NCBI GenBank assembly: GCA_029261875.1
Contig: JAJDAL010000045.1
Location: 18,472 to 82,471, forward strand
Reading direction: 5' to 3'
DNA: 64,000 nt
Source: Deltaproteobacteria bacterium
GTDB lineage: Bacteria; Myxococcota_A; UBA9160; JAJDAL01
Below are positions 50,710-59,751 of this stretch, one piece after another; position 1 is the first letter of the stretch, and every line of letters starts with the position of its first letter. Under the pieces are notes generated by a model. The model saw only the letters and a list, made by a program, of their open reading frames with translations. It was not told the origin of the DNA and made no database searches. Both the position numbers and the translations under genes were made by a program.

Positions 50710-50788
50710 ATGCCTCCGCGTCACGCCGAGGCACCCGCAGTATGCTTGCCCGTCCGCAGGTGCCCACTTCGGTCGGCCAGGAGGAAGT

Positions 50789-51634
50789 ATGGATAAGCGC
50801 ACCACACTGAGTGAGGTGGTGAGCGAGCTGCGCGATGGGATGACGATCGGCATCGGGGGCTGGGGCTCCCGCCGCAAACCCATGGCGCTCGTGCGGGAAA
50901 TCCTGCGATCGGACCTCGAGGATCTCACGCTGGTCTCCTACGGCGGTCCGGACGTCGGGTTGCTGTGCGCGGCCGGAAAGGTCCGGAAAGTCGTTTTCGG
51001 TTTCGTGTCCCTCGATTCGATTCCCCTGGAGCCGCATTTCCGCAAGGCGCGTCAGACCGGCCGTGTCGACGCGGTCGAATACGACGAGGGAATGTTTCAG
51101 TGGGGCCTGCGCGCCGCCGCCCACCGGGTTCCGTTTCTCCCGACCCGAGCCGGTTTGGGGTCCGACGTGTTGAAATTGAACCCCGAGCTGCGCACGGTTC
51201 GCTCCCCCTACGCGGACGGCGAAGAACTCGTCGCCATGCCGGCGCTCGAACTCGATGCGGCGTTGATCCACATGAACCGCGCGGACCAACACGGCAACGG
51301 ACAATTCCTGGGTCCGGATCCGTATTTCGACAATCTCTATTGCATGGCGGCGAAGCGTCGCTTCATGACCTGCGAGAAGATCATCGATACGGCGGATTTC
51401 GCGAAGTCGGGTTCGATCCACACCCTGCTCATCAATCGCCTGATGGTGGACGGCGTGGTCGAAACGCCCGGCGGAGCGCACTTCACCGAATGTCCGCCGG
51501 ACTACGGGCGCGACGAAGCGTTCCAGAAGGAATACGCGCAAGCCGTGAAGCCGGAGCTGTGGGAAGCCTTCCGCCAGCGCTACCTCGAACTCGACAGCGA
51601 GGCGGATTACCAGCGCGTGGTGGCCGAACGATGA
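50789..51634 (+). CDS. ipdA: IpdA-like steroid ring-opening CoA hydrolase, alpha subunit
   Basis: 281 residues of the class I CoA-transferase fold. The opening RDGMTIGIGGWGSRRKPMALVREILRSDL and the segment YGGPDVGLLCAAGKVRKVVFGFVSLDS closely match mycobacterial IpdA as I remember it, as do the ends GGAHFTECPPDYGRDEAFQ. IpdAB hydrolytically opens the last steroid ring (COCHEA-CoA) during degradation of cholesterol and bile acids. Glu100 in DEGM is a candidate for the catalytic glutamate. It overlaps ipdB by 4 bases and leads the ten-gene operon. Confidence 0.88.
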   Translation: MDKRTTLSEVVSELRDGMTIGIGGWGSRRKPMALVREILRSDLEDLTLVSYGGPDVGLLCAAGKVRKVVFGFVSLDSIPLEPHFRKARQTGRVDAVEYDEGMFQWGLRAAAHRVPFLPTRAGLGSDVLKLNPELRTVRSPYADGEELVAMPALELDAALIHMNRADQHGNGQFLGPDPYFDNLYCMAAKRRFMTCEKIIDTADFAKSGSIHTLLINRLMVDGVVETPGGAHFTECPPDYGRDEAFQKEYAQAVKPELWEAFRQRYLELDSEADYQRVVAER

Positions 51635-52392
51635 GCGGGGCCACGCGCGCGCATATCTGTGCGGTGGCGATTGCCGAAGCCTTTCGGGGCGACGGGGAGA
51701 TGCTCGTCAGTCCGATCGGCACGCTGCCCGCCCTGGGGGCGCGCTTTGCCAAGCGCAGCTTCGAACCGGATCTGCTGTTGACCGATGGGGTTTCGCAATT
51801 GCTCGCCAGCGCGCCTCCCCTGGGCAGCACCGACGCCGCAGAGCTCGTGCCCGAAGGCTGGCTCCCGTACCGCGAGGTATTCGAAATGCTCTGGTCCGGG
51901 CGCCGTCACGTGATGATGGGGGCGACCCAGATCGACGTGTTCGGCAATCAGAACATCGCCTGCATCGGAGATCCCAAGAAGCCGACGGTGCAGCTGCTGG
52001 GAATGCGCGGTGCCCCGGGCAACACCATCAATCATCCGACCAGCTATTGGATTCCGAATCATGGGCCGCGCGTGTTCGTCCCGGACGTCGATGTGGTGAC
52101 GGGTGTCGGCTACGACCGGGCCGGGGAGCTGGGGGATCACTCCGCGCGCTTCCACGAGATTCGGCGTGTGGTTTCGAACCTCGGTGTATTCGATTTCGAA
52201 ACGCCCGAGCGCCGCATGCGGGTCGTCTCGGTGCACCCGGGCGTCAGCGTGGACGACGTGGTGGGGAACACGGGTTTCGAGCTCGTGGTTCCCGACGCTG
52301 TTCCCGAAACGCGCGTTCCCAACGCGGACGAAATCGCACTCTTGAAAACCCTCGACCCCGATGGCCTTGCGGCCCGGGAAGTGCCCGAGTGA
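51631..52392 (+). CDS. ipdB: IpdB-like steroid ring-opening CoA hydrolase, beta subunit
   Basis: 253 residues, ATG overlapping the ipdA stop. Matches the IpdB pattern: SPIGTLPALGARFAKRSFEPDLLLTDG, GRRHVMMGATQIDVFGNQNIACIG, MRGAPGNTINHPTSYWIPNH and VVSNLGVFDFETPERRMRVVSVHPGV. It forms the IpdA-IpdB heterotetramer. The pair and order ipdA-ipdB-ipdC with an EchA20-like gene next repeat the Mycobacterium tuberculosis Rv3550-Rv3553 neighbourhood, although gene orientation and the rest of the operon differ. Confidence 0.88.
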   Translation: MSGATRAHICAVAIAEAFRGDGEMLVSPIGTLPALGARFAKRSFEPDLLLTDGVSQLLASAPPLGSTDAAELVPEGWLPYREVFEMLWSGRRHVMMGATQIDVFGNQNIACIGDPKKPTVQLLGMRGAPGNTINHPTSYWIPNHGPRVFVPDVDVVTGVGYDRAGELGDHSARFHEIRRVVSNLGVFDFETPERRMRVVSVHPGVSVDDVVGNTGFELVVPDAVPETRVPNADEIALLKTLDPDGLAAREVPE

Positions 52393-52407
52393 AGTAGGAG
52401 CGAAGCT

Positions 52408-53481
52408 TTGCCCCCCGCGTTCCACACTCCCCTTTGTGACATGCTGGGCGTCCGCTACCCCATCATCCAGACCGGCATGGGGTGGGTCGCGACGCCCGAG
52501 CTGGTGGCGGCGGTCTGCAACGCCGGCGCCTTCGGTTTTCTCGCGGCGGCGACGCTCGTTCCCGAGGAAGTCGAACAACACATCGAGCGCGTCAAGGCCC
52601 TGACGGATCGACCTTTCGGCGTGAATTACCTGATGGATGCGCCGGGGGCCGAAGTCATCGCCCAGGCGATCATTCGCAACGGCGTGAAGGCGGCGGGCTA
52701 CAACCGATCCCCCAATGCGGAGCAGATTCGCGCCTTCAAGCAGGCGGGTGTGTTGTGCGTGCCGACCTGTGGGGCGGTTCGCCACGCCGCGAAGGCGGAG
52801 CAACTCGGCGCCGACATCATCGTCGTTCAGGGGGGCGAAGGGGGAGGGCACACCGGGTCCGTGCCGACTTCGCTGTTGGTTTCCGGCGCCGTCGATGCCG
52901 TGAGCGTCCCCGTGGTGGCGGCCGGTGGCTTCAGCGACGGTCGCGGTTTGGTGGCCGCCTTGGCGTACGGCGCGGTCGGGATCGCGATGGGGACGCGCTT
53001 CCTGATGACGCGCGAAAGCCCCGTTCCCAAGACGACCACCCAACGTTATCTCGACGCGCAGGTGACGGACGTACTGGTCACCCAGCAGGTCGACGGTCTT
53101 CCCCAACGCGTAGTGCGCAACGAATTGGTGGATCAACTCGAGACCAGTGGTCGCTTGGCGCTCCTGGTCCGCGCCCTGCGCAGCGGACTCGCCTATCGAA
53201 AAGCTTCGGGCGCGTCGGTTCGCGAACTGCTCACTTCCGCGCTTTCCCTGCGACGCAACGAACGCCTGACCCGGTCCCAGATGTTGATGGCCGCCAACGC
53301 GCCCATGCTCGCGCGCAAGGCCATGGTCGAAGGGGACCCGGTTGCGGGTTACCTCCCGAGCGGTTCCGTGGCCGGCGTGATCGGCGATTTACCGAGCTGC
53401 GCAGAGTTGATCGAACGCATTGCCGCGGAAGCGGAGGCGACCCTCAAATCCCTCACGCTCGGCAGCGAACCCGCGAGCTAA
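52408..53481 (+). CDS. ipdC: IpdC-like flavin reductase (nitronate monooxygenase fold)
   Basis: 357 residues, TTG start with TAGGAG upstream. A 2-nitropropane dioxygenase-like TIM barrel: YPIIQTGMGWVATPELVAAV, FGVNYLMDAPGAEV, IIVVQGGEGGGHTGSVPTSLL, VVAAGGFSDGRGLVAALAYGAVGIAMGTRFLMT. The C-terminal MLMAANAPMLARKAMVEGDPVAGYLPSGSVAG matches IpdC (Rv3553). IpdC reduces a ring intermediate before IpdAB acts in ring C/D catabolism. Annotation pipelines often call such proteins nitronate monooxygenase; the operon argues for IpdC. Confidence 0.87.
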   Translation: MPPAFHTPLCDMLGVRYPIIQTGMGWVATPELVAAVCNAGAFGFLAAATLVPEEVEQHIERVKALTDRPFGVNYLMDAPGAEVIAQAIIRNGVKAAGYNRSPNAEQIRAFKQAGVLCVPTCGAVRHAAKAEQLGADIIVVQGGEGGGHTGSVPTSLLVSGAVDAVSVPVVAAGGFSDGRGLVAALAYGAVGIAMGTRFLMTRESPVPKTTTQRYLDAQVTDVLVTQQVDGLPQRVVRNELVDQLETSGRLALLVRALRSGLAYRKASGASVRELLTSALSLRRNERLTRSQMLMAANAPMLARKAMVEGDPVAGYLPSGSVAGVIGDLPSCAELIERIAAEAEATLKSLTLGSEPAS

Positions 53482-53490
53482 GGAGATCCC

Positions 53491-54264
53491 GTGTACGCGA
53501 GACTTACCATCGAAGACGGCGTCGCCGAACTCACCTTCGACCACCCGCCCGTCAACGCCTTCGACAGCAAGGGCTGGAGCCACCTGGCGGAGGTGATCGA
53601 ATCCGTCGGGCGCAACGAAGCGGCGCGCGTGTTGTTGATTTCCGCCGAGGGGCGCGGCTTCTGTGCCGGCGTCGACATCAAGGAACTGGCCGCCGACAGC
53701 AGTGTCATCACGCGCGTCAACAAGGGTTGCTACGACACCTTCGCGGCGATTCACGATTGCCCGATTCCCGTGATCTCCGCGGCCCACGGCTTCGTGCTAG
53801 GCGGTGGGATCGGGATCGTGGGTTCGAGTGACATCATCTTCGCCTCCGAGGATGCGACCTTCGGTTTGCCGGAAATCGATCGCGGGGCACTCGGTGCGGC
53901 GTCCCACTTGCTGCGCATGTTTCCGATCCAGAAGGTGCGCCGCATGTTGTATTCCGGCGAAGCCATCGATGCGAACGAAGCCTACCGGCTGGGCGCCCTC
54001 GAAGCCGTGGTGGCGCGCGATGCGCTGCTCCCCACCGCGCGCGACCTGGCGGCCAAGATCGCCGAGAAGAGTCCCACGGCGGTGCGCTTGGCGAAGGAGT
54101 CCCTGAACGGAATCGAATTGCTGGACGTGAAACGCAGCTATCGCTTCGAGCAGGGCTTTACCCTCGAACTCTATACCTCGCCGGACTCCCTCGAATCCCG
54201 CGAGGCCTTCGTCGAAAAACGCGACGCGAAATTCGACGACAAGGGAAAAGGCAAGAAATCGTGA
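53491..54264 (+). CDS. echA20: EchA20-like crotonase, steroid ring-D hydrolase
   Basis: 257 residues, GTG start after AAGGAGAT. Matches EchA20: FDHPPVNAFDSKGW, SAEGRGFCAGVDIKEL, GFVLGGGIGIVGSSDIIFASEDATFGLPEIDRGALGAASHL and YRFEQGFTLEL. The first hydratase Glu is Gly (GGGIGI) and the second is kept (FGLPE), as in EchA20, a ring-opening hydrolase of HIEC-CoA rather than a hydratase. A Lys-rich tail ends the protein. Its stop overlaps the next gene by 4 bases. Confidence 0.86.
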   Translation: MYARLTIEDGVAELTFDHPPVNAFDSKGWSHLAEVIESVGRNEAARVLLISAEGRGFCAGVDIKELAADSSVITRVNKGCYDTFAAIHDCPIPVISAAHGFVLGGGIGIVGSSDIIFASEDATFGLPEIDRGALGAASHLLRMFPIQKVRRMLYSGEAIDANEAYRLGALEAVVARDALLPTARDLAAKIAEKSPTAVRLAKESLNGIELLDVKRSYRFEQGFTLELYTSPDSLESREAFVEKRDAKFDDKGKGKKS

Positions 54265-55421
54265 ACCTGGCCTACAGCGAGCAGGAAGAGGCGTTCCGCG
54301 CGCAAGCGCGCGCCTGGTTGGAGGCCAACGTTCCGCGCGAACCCCTGCGCTCCTTCGACACGCGCGAAGGGTTCGAAGAACACCGCGCCTGGGAGCACAA
54401 ATTGAACGCCGGGGGCTGGGCGATGGTGCCCTGGCCCGTGGAGTACGGGGGCCGCGGGGCGAACCTGCTCGAATGGTTGATCTTCGAAGAAGAGTATTAC
54501 CGTGCCGGTGCGCCCGGGCGCGTAAATCAAAACGGGATCTTTCTGCTGGGGCCGACCATCATGGAGTACGGCACGCCCGAGCAGAAAGCGCGTTTCCTGC
54601 CGAAGATCGCCTCGAGCGAAGAGGTCTGGGCCCAGGGTTGGTCCGAACCCAACGCGGGGAGCGACATGGCGGCCATCCAGGCCACCGCGCGCAAGGAAGG
54701 CGATGTCTACGTCATCAACGGACAGAAGACCTGGGCTTCGCGCGGCGCCTATGCGGATTGGCTGTTCGGCATGTTTCGTACCGATCCGGACACGGAAAAA
54801 CACCGCGGGATCACCTTCATCCTGGTGCCCCTCGACGCGCCCGGTGTGACGGTGCGGCCCATCGAACAGCTCGACGGTGAAGCGGGCTTTGCCGAAGTCT
54901 TCCTCGACGACGCCCGGGTACCGGTTGCGAACAAGCTCGGGGGCGAGAACGAAGGCTGGAAGGTCGCCATGGCGACGGCGGGATTCGAGCGAGGCCTGAT
55001 GTTGCGCAGCCCCGCGCGTTTCCAGAACACGGCGCGCAAGCTCGTCGAGCTCTGGCGGGCGAACCGCGCTGCCTGCGCCCCGACGCTGAAACGCGCCGTC
55101 GTGGATTGTTGGATGGACGCCGAGGCCTACACCCTCGAGACCTATCGCACGGTGTCGCGTCTCCTGGGAGGCGGAAAAATCGGCGCCGAAGCGAGCTTGA
55201 ACAAGATCTTCTGGTCCGAGCTGGATGTAAAGATGCACGAAACCGCCCTCGACATCCTCGGGCCGCGCGGGGAGTTGCTCCCGGAAGCTCCCGCGGCCGA
55301 CGGGGTCGGCGACTGGCTAGACGGTTACCTCTTCTCGTTGTCCGGGCCCATCTACGCGGGCACCAACGAAATCCAGCGCAACGTCATCGCCGAGCGAATT
55401 CTCGGCCTGCCGAGGGCCTAG
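54261..55421 (+). CDS. FadE31-like acyl-CoA dehydrogenase, catalytic-type subunit
   Basis: 386 residues, GTG start. It matches FadE31 of the KstR2 regulon as I recall it: SFDTREGFEEHRAWEHKL, FEEEYYRAGAPGRVNQNGIFLLGPT, WAQGWSEPNAGSDMAAIQA, GFERGLMLRSPARFQNTARKLV and SGPIYAGTNEIQRNVIAERILGLP. The Glu of GFERG is the candidate catalytic base. The partner subunit gene begins at the very next base, so a heteromeric enzyme is expected. The likely substrate is a steroid ring C/D acyl-CoA. Confidence 0.87.
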   Translation: MNLAYSEQEEAFRAQARAWLEANVPREPLRSFDTREGFEEHRAWEHKLNAGGWAMVPWPVEYGGRGANLLEWLIFEEEYYRAGAPGRVNQNGIFLLGPTIMEYGTPEQKARFLPKIASSEEVWAQGWSEPNAGSDMAAIQATARKEGDVYVINGQKTWASRGAYADWLFGMFRTDPDTEKHRGITFILVPLDAPGVTVRPIEQLDGEAGFAEVFLDDARVPVANKLGGENEGWKVAMATAGFERGLMLRSPARFQNTARKLVELWRANRAACAPTLKRAVVDCWMDAEAYTLETYRTVSRLLGGGKIGAEASLNKIFWSELDVKMHETALDILGPRGELLPEAPAADGVGDWLDGYLFSLSGPIYAGTNEIQRNVIAERILGLPRA

Positions 55422-56483
55422 GTGCAGTTTTCCTTCGACGAAGAACAGCGGCTGTTCCAAAGCGCGCTGCGGGAGTACCTCGAAAAGGAGTGCCCGCCGG
55501 ATCGCCTCCGCGAATTGTGGACCACGGACACCGGACGCAGCGATGAAATCTGGCGGGGCCTCGCGGACCTGGGCATCGTGGGCTTGTCGGTGCCCGAGGC
55601 CCAGGAGGGCAGCGGTCGCAACGAAATCGACAGCGTGCTCCTCTACGAAGAAGTGGGCAGAGCGGGTCTCGCGGAACCCCTGGATTCCACATCCGCCGTC
55701 GCGGTCCCGCTGTTGATGCAGCTCGCGGACGCCGAACTCGCGGAGCGTTGGTTGAAAGCGATCGCGGTCGGCGACGCGCGTGTGGCGCTGGCGGATCCCG
55801 TGAGCGCTTTCGTCAGCGACGCGCACGTGGCCGACTTGTTGATCCTGCAGGGCGCCGGCGGTGACCTGCACGCGGTTTCCCGGGAAGGGGCGAAACTGGA
55901 AGCGCAGCCCGCCAACGATCCGGCGCGCAAACTCTTTACGGTCACCTTCGAGGAGAGTCCGGAAACCCGGATCGCTTCCGACGCCAACGCGCAGGTGTTG
56001 ATCGCGGCGGCACTCGACCGCGGCGCCCTGGCGGCGAGTGCGCAGCAGATCGGCGTCGCAGACCGCCTGATCGCCATGGCGGTGGACTACGCGCGCGAAC
56101 GCAAGCAGTTCGGAAAACCGATCGGCAGTTTCCAGGCCGTGAAGCACATGCTCGCGGATGTGAAGGTCGCCCTCGAATACGCGCGGCCCGTGGTGTATCG
56201 CGCCGCGCATTCCGTGGCCTCGGAGTCGACCCGCCGCGCGGAGCATGTCTCCATGGCGAAGCTCGCCGCCAGCCGCGCAGCCAAGCGCGCGGCCCGGGTT
56301 TCGCTCCAGGTCCACGGGGCCATCGGTTATACCTGGGAGCAGGACCTCCACATCTGGATGCGCCGCGCCTGGTCCCTCGCCAGGGCGTGGGGGAGAGAAG
56401 ATTTTCACGAAGCCCGGGTCGGGGACTCGATTCTCGACGCGGCCGCCCGGATCGGACCGGGCGCCACATTCGCAGGAGATTAA
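55422..56483 (+). CDS. Acyl-CoA dehydrogenase, partner subunit (FadE32/33-like)
   Basis: 353 residues, GTG start with no gap after the FadE31-like gene. Conserved blocks are DLGIVGLSVPEAQEGSGRNEIDS, YARERKQFGKPIGSFQAVKHMLADVK and VSLQVHGAIGYTWEQDLHIWMRRAW. The middle domain is short and lacks the SEPQAGSD motif, typical of the non-catalytic partner of heteromeric dehydrogenases. In mycobacteria fadE31, fadE32 and fadE33 lie together; this is the counterpart here. Confidence 0.85.
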   Translation: MQFSFDEEQRLFQSALREYLEKECPPDRLRELWTTDTGRSDEIWRGLADLGIVGLSVPEAQEGSGRNEIDSVLLYEEVGRAGLAEPLDSTSAVAVPLLMQLADAELAERWLKAIAVGDARVALADPVSAFVSDAHVADLLILQGAGGDLHAVSREGAKLEAQPANDPARKLFTVTFEESPETRIASDANAQVLIAAALDRGALAASAQQIGVADRLIAMAVDYARERKQFGKPIGSFQAVKHMLADVKVALEYARPVVYRAAHSVASESTRRAEHVSMAKLAASRAAKRAARVSLQVHGAIGYTWEQDLHIWMRRAWSLARAWGREDFHEARVGDSILDAAARIGPGATFAGD

Positions 56484-56486
56484 ATC

Positions 56487-57641
56487 ATGGCAGAGGCATA
56501 CATCGTCGACGCCGTTCGTTCGCCGGTGGGCCGGCGCAACGGCGGACTCGCCCACGTTCACCCCGCGGATCTGGGCGCCCACGTTCTGAGTGCGCTGGTG
56601 GAACGCAATGGGATCGATCCGTTGCGGGTCGAAGACGTGATCTTCGGCTGCATCGACACGATTGGGCCGCAGGCCGGAGACATCGCGCGTACCTGCTGGC
56701 TCGCCGCGGGGCTGCCGGACGAAGTGCCGGGGACCACGATCGATCGACAATGCGGGTCATCCCAGCAATCGGTTCACTTCGCCGCGCAGGCGGTCATGAG
56801 TGGGACCAGCGACGTGGTGATCGCCGGCGGCGTGCAGAACATGAGCATGATTCCGATCTCTTCCGCCATGACGGCGGCCGAGCCCATGGGGTTCACGGAT
56901 CCCTTCTCGGGTTCGAAGGGTTGGGTCGATCGCTATGGCGTCCAGGAAGTGTCGCAGTTTCGCGCGGCGGAGATGATCGCGGAGAAGTGGGATTGCACGC
57001 GCGAAGACATGGAGCGTTTCGCGCTCGAGAGTCATCGCAAAGCCATCCAAGCGGGCGACGAAAAGCGATTCGACCGGGAGATCATCCCGCTCGAAGGCGT
57101 GTTGGCCGATGAGGGACCGCGTCGCGAGACCTCGCTGGAGAAGATGGCCAAGCTGCCCTCGCTCCAGGAGGGGGGGCGCATGACGGCCGCGACCTCGAGC
57201 CAGATCTCGGATGCCAGCGCGGCGATGCTGATCGTGTCCGAGCGCGCGCTGAAGGAACACGGCCTCACGCCGCGCGCGCGCATTCATCACCTCAGTGTGC
57301 GGGGCGCCGATCCCGTGTGGATGTTGACGGCACCGATTCCCGCCACCCGCTACGCGCTCGACAAGGCGGGCATGAAGCTCGACGAAATCGACTTCGTCGA
57401 GATCAACGAAGCCTTCGCATCCGTGGTGCTCGCCTGGCTCAAGGAAACCGGTGCGGATCCCCAGAAGGTCAACGTCAACGGTGGCGCCATCGCCTTGGGA
57501 CACCCGATCGGTGCAACGGGCACGCGGCTCATGACGACGCTCCTGTGCGAGCTCGAGCGAACCGGTGGGCGCTATGGATTGCAGACCATGTGTGAGGGCG
57601 GTGGACAGGCCAACGTGACGATCATCGAGCGCCTGGGCTAG
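56487..57641 (+). CDS. fadA6: FadA6-like acetyl-CoA acyltransferase
   Basis: 384 residues, ATG behind AGGAGA. Catalytic Cys89 (DRQCGSSQQS), His in GHPIGATGTRL and the second Cys in TMCEGGGQANVTIIERL are present. The segments IAGGVQNMSMIPISSAMTAAEPMGF and GADPVWMLTAPIPATRYALDKAG closely resemble FadA6 of Mycobacterium tuberculosis, the last thiolase of steroid ring C/D catabolism, which releases acetyl-CoA. Its position in this operon supports the call. Confidence 0.88.
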   Translation: MAEAYIVDAVRSPVGRRNGGLAHVHPADLGAHVLSALVERNGIDPLRVEDVIFGCIDTIGPQAGDIARTCWLAAGLPDEVPGTTIDRQCGSSQQSVHFAAQAVMSGTSDVVIAGGVQNMSMIPISSAMTAAEPMGFTDPFSGSKGWVDRYGVQEVSQFRAAEMIAEKWDCTREDMERFALESHRKAIQAGDEKRFDREIIPLEGVLADEGPRRETSLEKMAKLPSLQEGGRMTAATSSQISDASAAMLIVSERALKEHGLTPRARIHHLSVRGADPVWMLTAPIPATRYALDKAGMKLDEIDFVEINEAFASVVLAWLKETGADPQKVNVNGGAIALGHPIGATGTRLMTTLLCELERTGGRYGLQTMCEGGGQANVTIIERLG

Positions 57642-57717
57642 GAACCGCGCTCCAGCGGGTTTGGCGTCGGCGCGCAGGCGTCGCGCCGATCCGCGTACAA
57701 CGTGAAGGGAAGGATGC

Positions 57718-58623
57718 ATGGCTGGGATTTGTGAAGGTCGAGTCGTAATCGTCACCGGGGCGGCGCGCGGAATCGGTCGCGAGCACGCGCTCGAATTCGC
57801 GCGTCAGGGCGCCAAGGTGGTCGTGAACGATCTCGGCGTGGGGCTCGATGGGGCCGGCGGAGGCAGCGAGCCCGCCCAGGAACTCGTGGAAGAAATTCGC
57901 AGGGCGGGCGGTGAGGCCATGGCCAACGGCGCCGATGTGGCGGACTGGGAACAAACCGGCGCATTGGTGAAGGAAACCCTCGCGACGTTCGGTCGCCTGG
58001 ATGTGGTGGTGAACAATGCGGGCTTTCTGCGCGATCGCATGTTCGTCAGCAACTCCGAGGAAGAATGGGATGCGGTGATTCGCGTCCATTTGAAGGGCCA
58101 CTTCTGTATCGCGCGGCACGCGTGTGAGTATTGGCGCGGAGAATCCAAAGCCGGCAAGCCCGTCGATGCGCGAATCATCAACACCAGCTCAGGAGCTGGA
58201 CTTCAGGGCAGCGTGGGGCAGGGGACCTACTCGGCCGCCAAAGCGGGAATTGCTGCCCTGACATTGGTGCAGGCCGCGGAACTGGGCCGCTACGGGATCA
58301 CGTCGAATGCGATCGCGCCGTCCGCGCGAACGCGCATGACCGAAGCCGTGTTCGCCGAGACCATGGCGAAACCCGAGAGCGGTTTCGACGAAGCGGCGCC
58401 CGAGAACATCGCGCCCCTGGTGGTGTGGCTCGGAAGCGAGGAATCCCAGGATGTGACGGGCCAGGTGTTCGAAGTCAGCGGCGGGATGATCAGCGTCGCC
58501 GATGGTTGGCGCGCGGGGCCGAAGCTCGACAAGGGGGCCCGCTGGGAGCCCGACGAAATCGGGGCGGCGGTGCACAATCTGCTCGGGAAGGCCGTGCCAC
58601 CCCAAAAGGTCTACGGAAGTTAG
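57718..58623 (+). CDS. SDR of the ring C/D cluster (Rv3548c-like)
   Basis: 301 residues. TGAARGIGREHALEFARQGAKVVVNDLGVGLDG, VVNNAGFLRD and the catalytic block NTSSGAGLQGSVGQGTYSAAKAG (Tyr and Lys present). It strongly resembles Rv3548c, a KstR2-regulon dehydrogenase. It probably oxidises a 3-hydroxyacyl-CoA of the ring C/D breakdown, a job given to IpdF in mycobacteria. The 76-base gap before it is the largest inside the operon and has no clear terminator. Confidence 0.86.
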   Translation: MAGICEGRVVIVTGAARGIGREHALEFARQGAKVVVNDLGVGLDGAGGGSEPAQELVEEIRRAGGEAMANGADVADWEQTGALVKETLATFGRLDVVVNNAGFLRDRMFVSNSEEEWDAVIRVHLKGHFCIARHACEYWRGESKAGKPVDARIINTSSGAGLQGSVGQGTYSAAKAGIAALTLVQAAELGRYGITSNAIAPSARTRMTEAVFAETMAKPESGFDEAAPENIAPLVVWLGSEESQDVTGQVFEVSGGMISVADGWRAGPKLDKGARWEPDEIGAAVHNLLGKAVPPQKVYGS

Positions 58624-58629
58624 ACGCCG

Positions 58630-59751
58630 ATGCACTTCGCCTTTACGGAAGAGCAGGAGGAGCTCCGCGCGATGGCGCGAAGCTTCGTTGCCGATCATTC
58701 GACTTCCGAACAAGTGCGCCACGCCATGGAGTCCGAACCCGGCTACGACGACGGCGTTTGGAAGCGGATCGGTTCGGAGCTGGGTTGGCCCGCGGTCATC
58801 GTCCCGGAGGCCTATGGGGGGTTGGGGCTCAGCTACGTCGAGCTGGTCGCGCTGATGGAGATCGTCGGCGAATCCCTGCTTTGCTCGCCGTTCTTCTCGA
58901 GTGTCGCGTTGGGGGCGAATGCGCTGCTCGTGGCGGGAACCGAAGAACAGAAACGCCAGTGGCTGCCGCAGATCGCCGAGGGGCAGGTGACCGCCACGCT
59001 CGCCTACGCGGAATCCGGATCGCCTTCCCTGGATTGTCTAGCGACGGAGGCCGAGGCGTTTGGGGATGAGTTCGTGCTGCGCGGAACCAAGCGTTTCGTC
59101 GTGGATGGCCACAGCGCGGAGCTGTTGGTCGTCGCCGCGCGCTTGGAGGAGGACGTGGCGCTTTTCCTGGTGCCCGGAGACGAGCCGGGACTTTCGCGCA
59201 GTCGGCTCCCCACCGTGGACCAGACGCGTCGGCTGGCCGAGATCGAGTTGAACGGCGTCTGCCTTCCCGGGGCCGCGCGGCTCCAGTCCCCGGGATCCGG
59301 GACTGCGTCCCTTCAGAAGATCCTCGATCTGGCTGCGATCGCGTTGTCGGCGGAACAGGTTGGCGGTGCCCAGCGTTGCCTCGATATGGCGGTCGCCTAC
59401 GCGAAGGAGCGCGAACAGTTCGGGCGGCCGATCGGGTCCTTTCAAGCCATCAAGCACAAGTGTGCGGACATGATGGTACGCGTGGAATCGGCTCGCTCCG
59501 CTAGCTACTACGCGGCCTGCGTGGCGGCGGACGACGGCGAAGCGCTCGGCCGTGCGGCTTCTCTCGCCAAAGCCTATTGCTCGGATGCCTACTTTCACTG
59601 CGCGGCGGAGAACATTCAAATCCACGGCGGTGTCGGGTTCACCTGGGAATACGACGCCCATCTCTATTTCAAACGGGCGAAGTCGAGTGAGTCCTTGCTG
59701 GGGAACGCGAACCAGCACCGCGAACGCATCGCCCAGGCTTTGGAGCTTTGA
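58630..59751 (+). CDS. Acyl-CoA dehydrogenase of the ring C/D cluster
   Basis: 373 residues. Blocks: GWPAVIVPEAYGGLGLSYVELVALMEIVGESLL, ATLAYAESGSPSLD, YAKEREQFGRPIGSFQAIKHKCADMM and IQIHGGVGFTWEYDAHLYFKRAKSSESLLG. The middle region lacks the full SEP.AGSD motif, so it may be a partner-type subunit; no catalytic-type gene is directly adjacent, and it might combine with the FadE31-like product. Its stop overlaps the next start (TGATG). Confidence 0.86.
   Translation: MHFAFTEEQEELRAMARSFVADHSTSEQVRHAMESEPGYDDGVWKRIGSELGWPAVIVPEAYGGLGLSYVELVALMEIVGESLLCSPFFSSVALGANALLVAGTEEQKRQWLPQIAEGQVTATLAYAESGSPSLDCLATEAEAFGDEFVLRGTKRFVVDGHSAELLVVAARLEEDVALFLVPGDEPGLSRSRLPTVDQTRRLAEIELNGVCLPGAARLQSPGSGTASLQKILDLAAIALSAEQVGGAQRCLDMAVAYAKEREQFGRPIGSFQAIKHKCADMMVRVESARSASYYAACVAADDGEALGRAASLAKAYCSDAYFHCAAENIQIHGGVGFTWEYDAHLYFKRAKSSESLLGNANQHRERIAQALEL

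Noticed and set aside
52408..53481. Annotation as nitronate monooxygenase
   Set aside because: The fold is shared, but sequence blocks and the ipdA-ipdB-ipdC-echA20 order favour IpdC.
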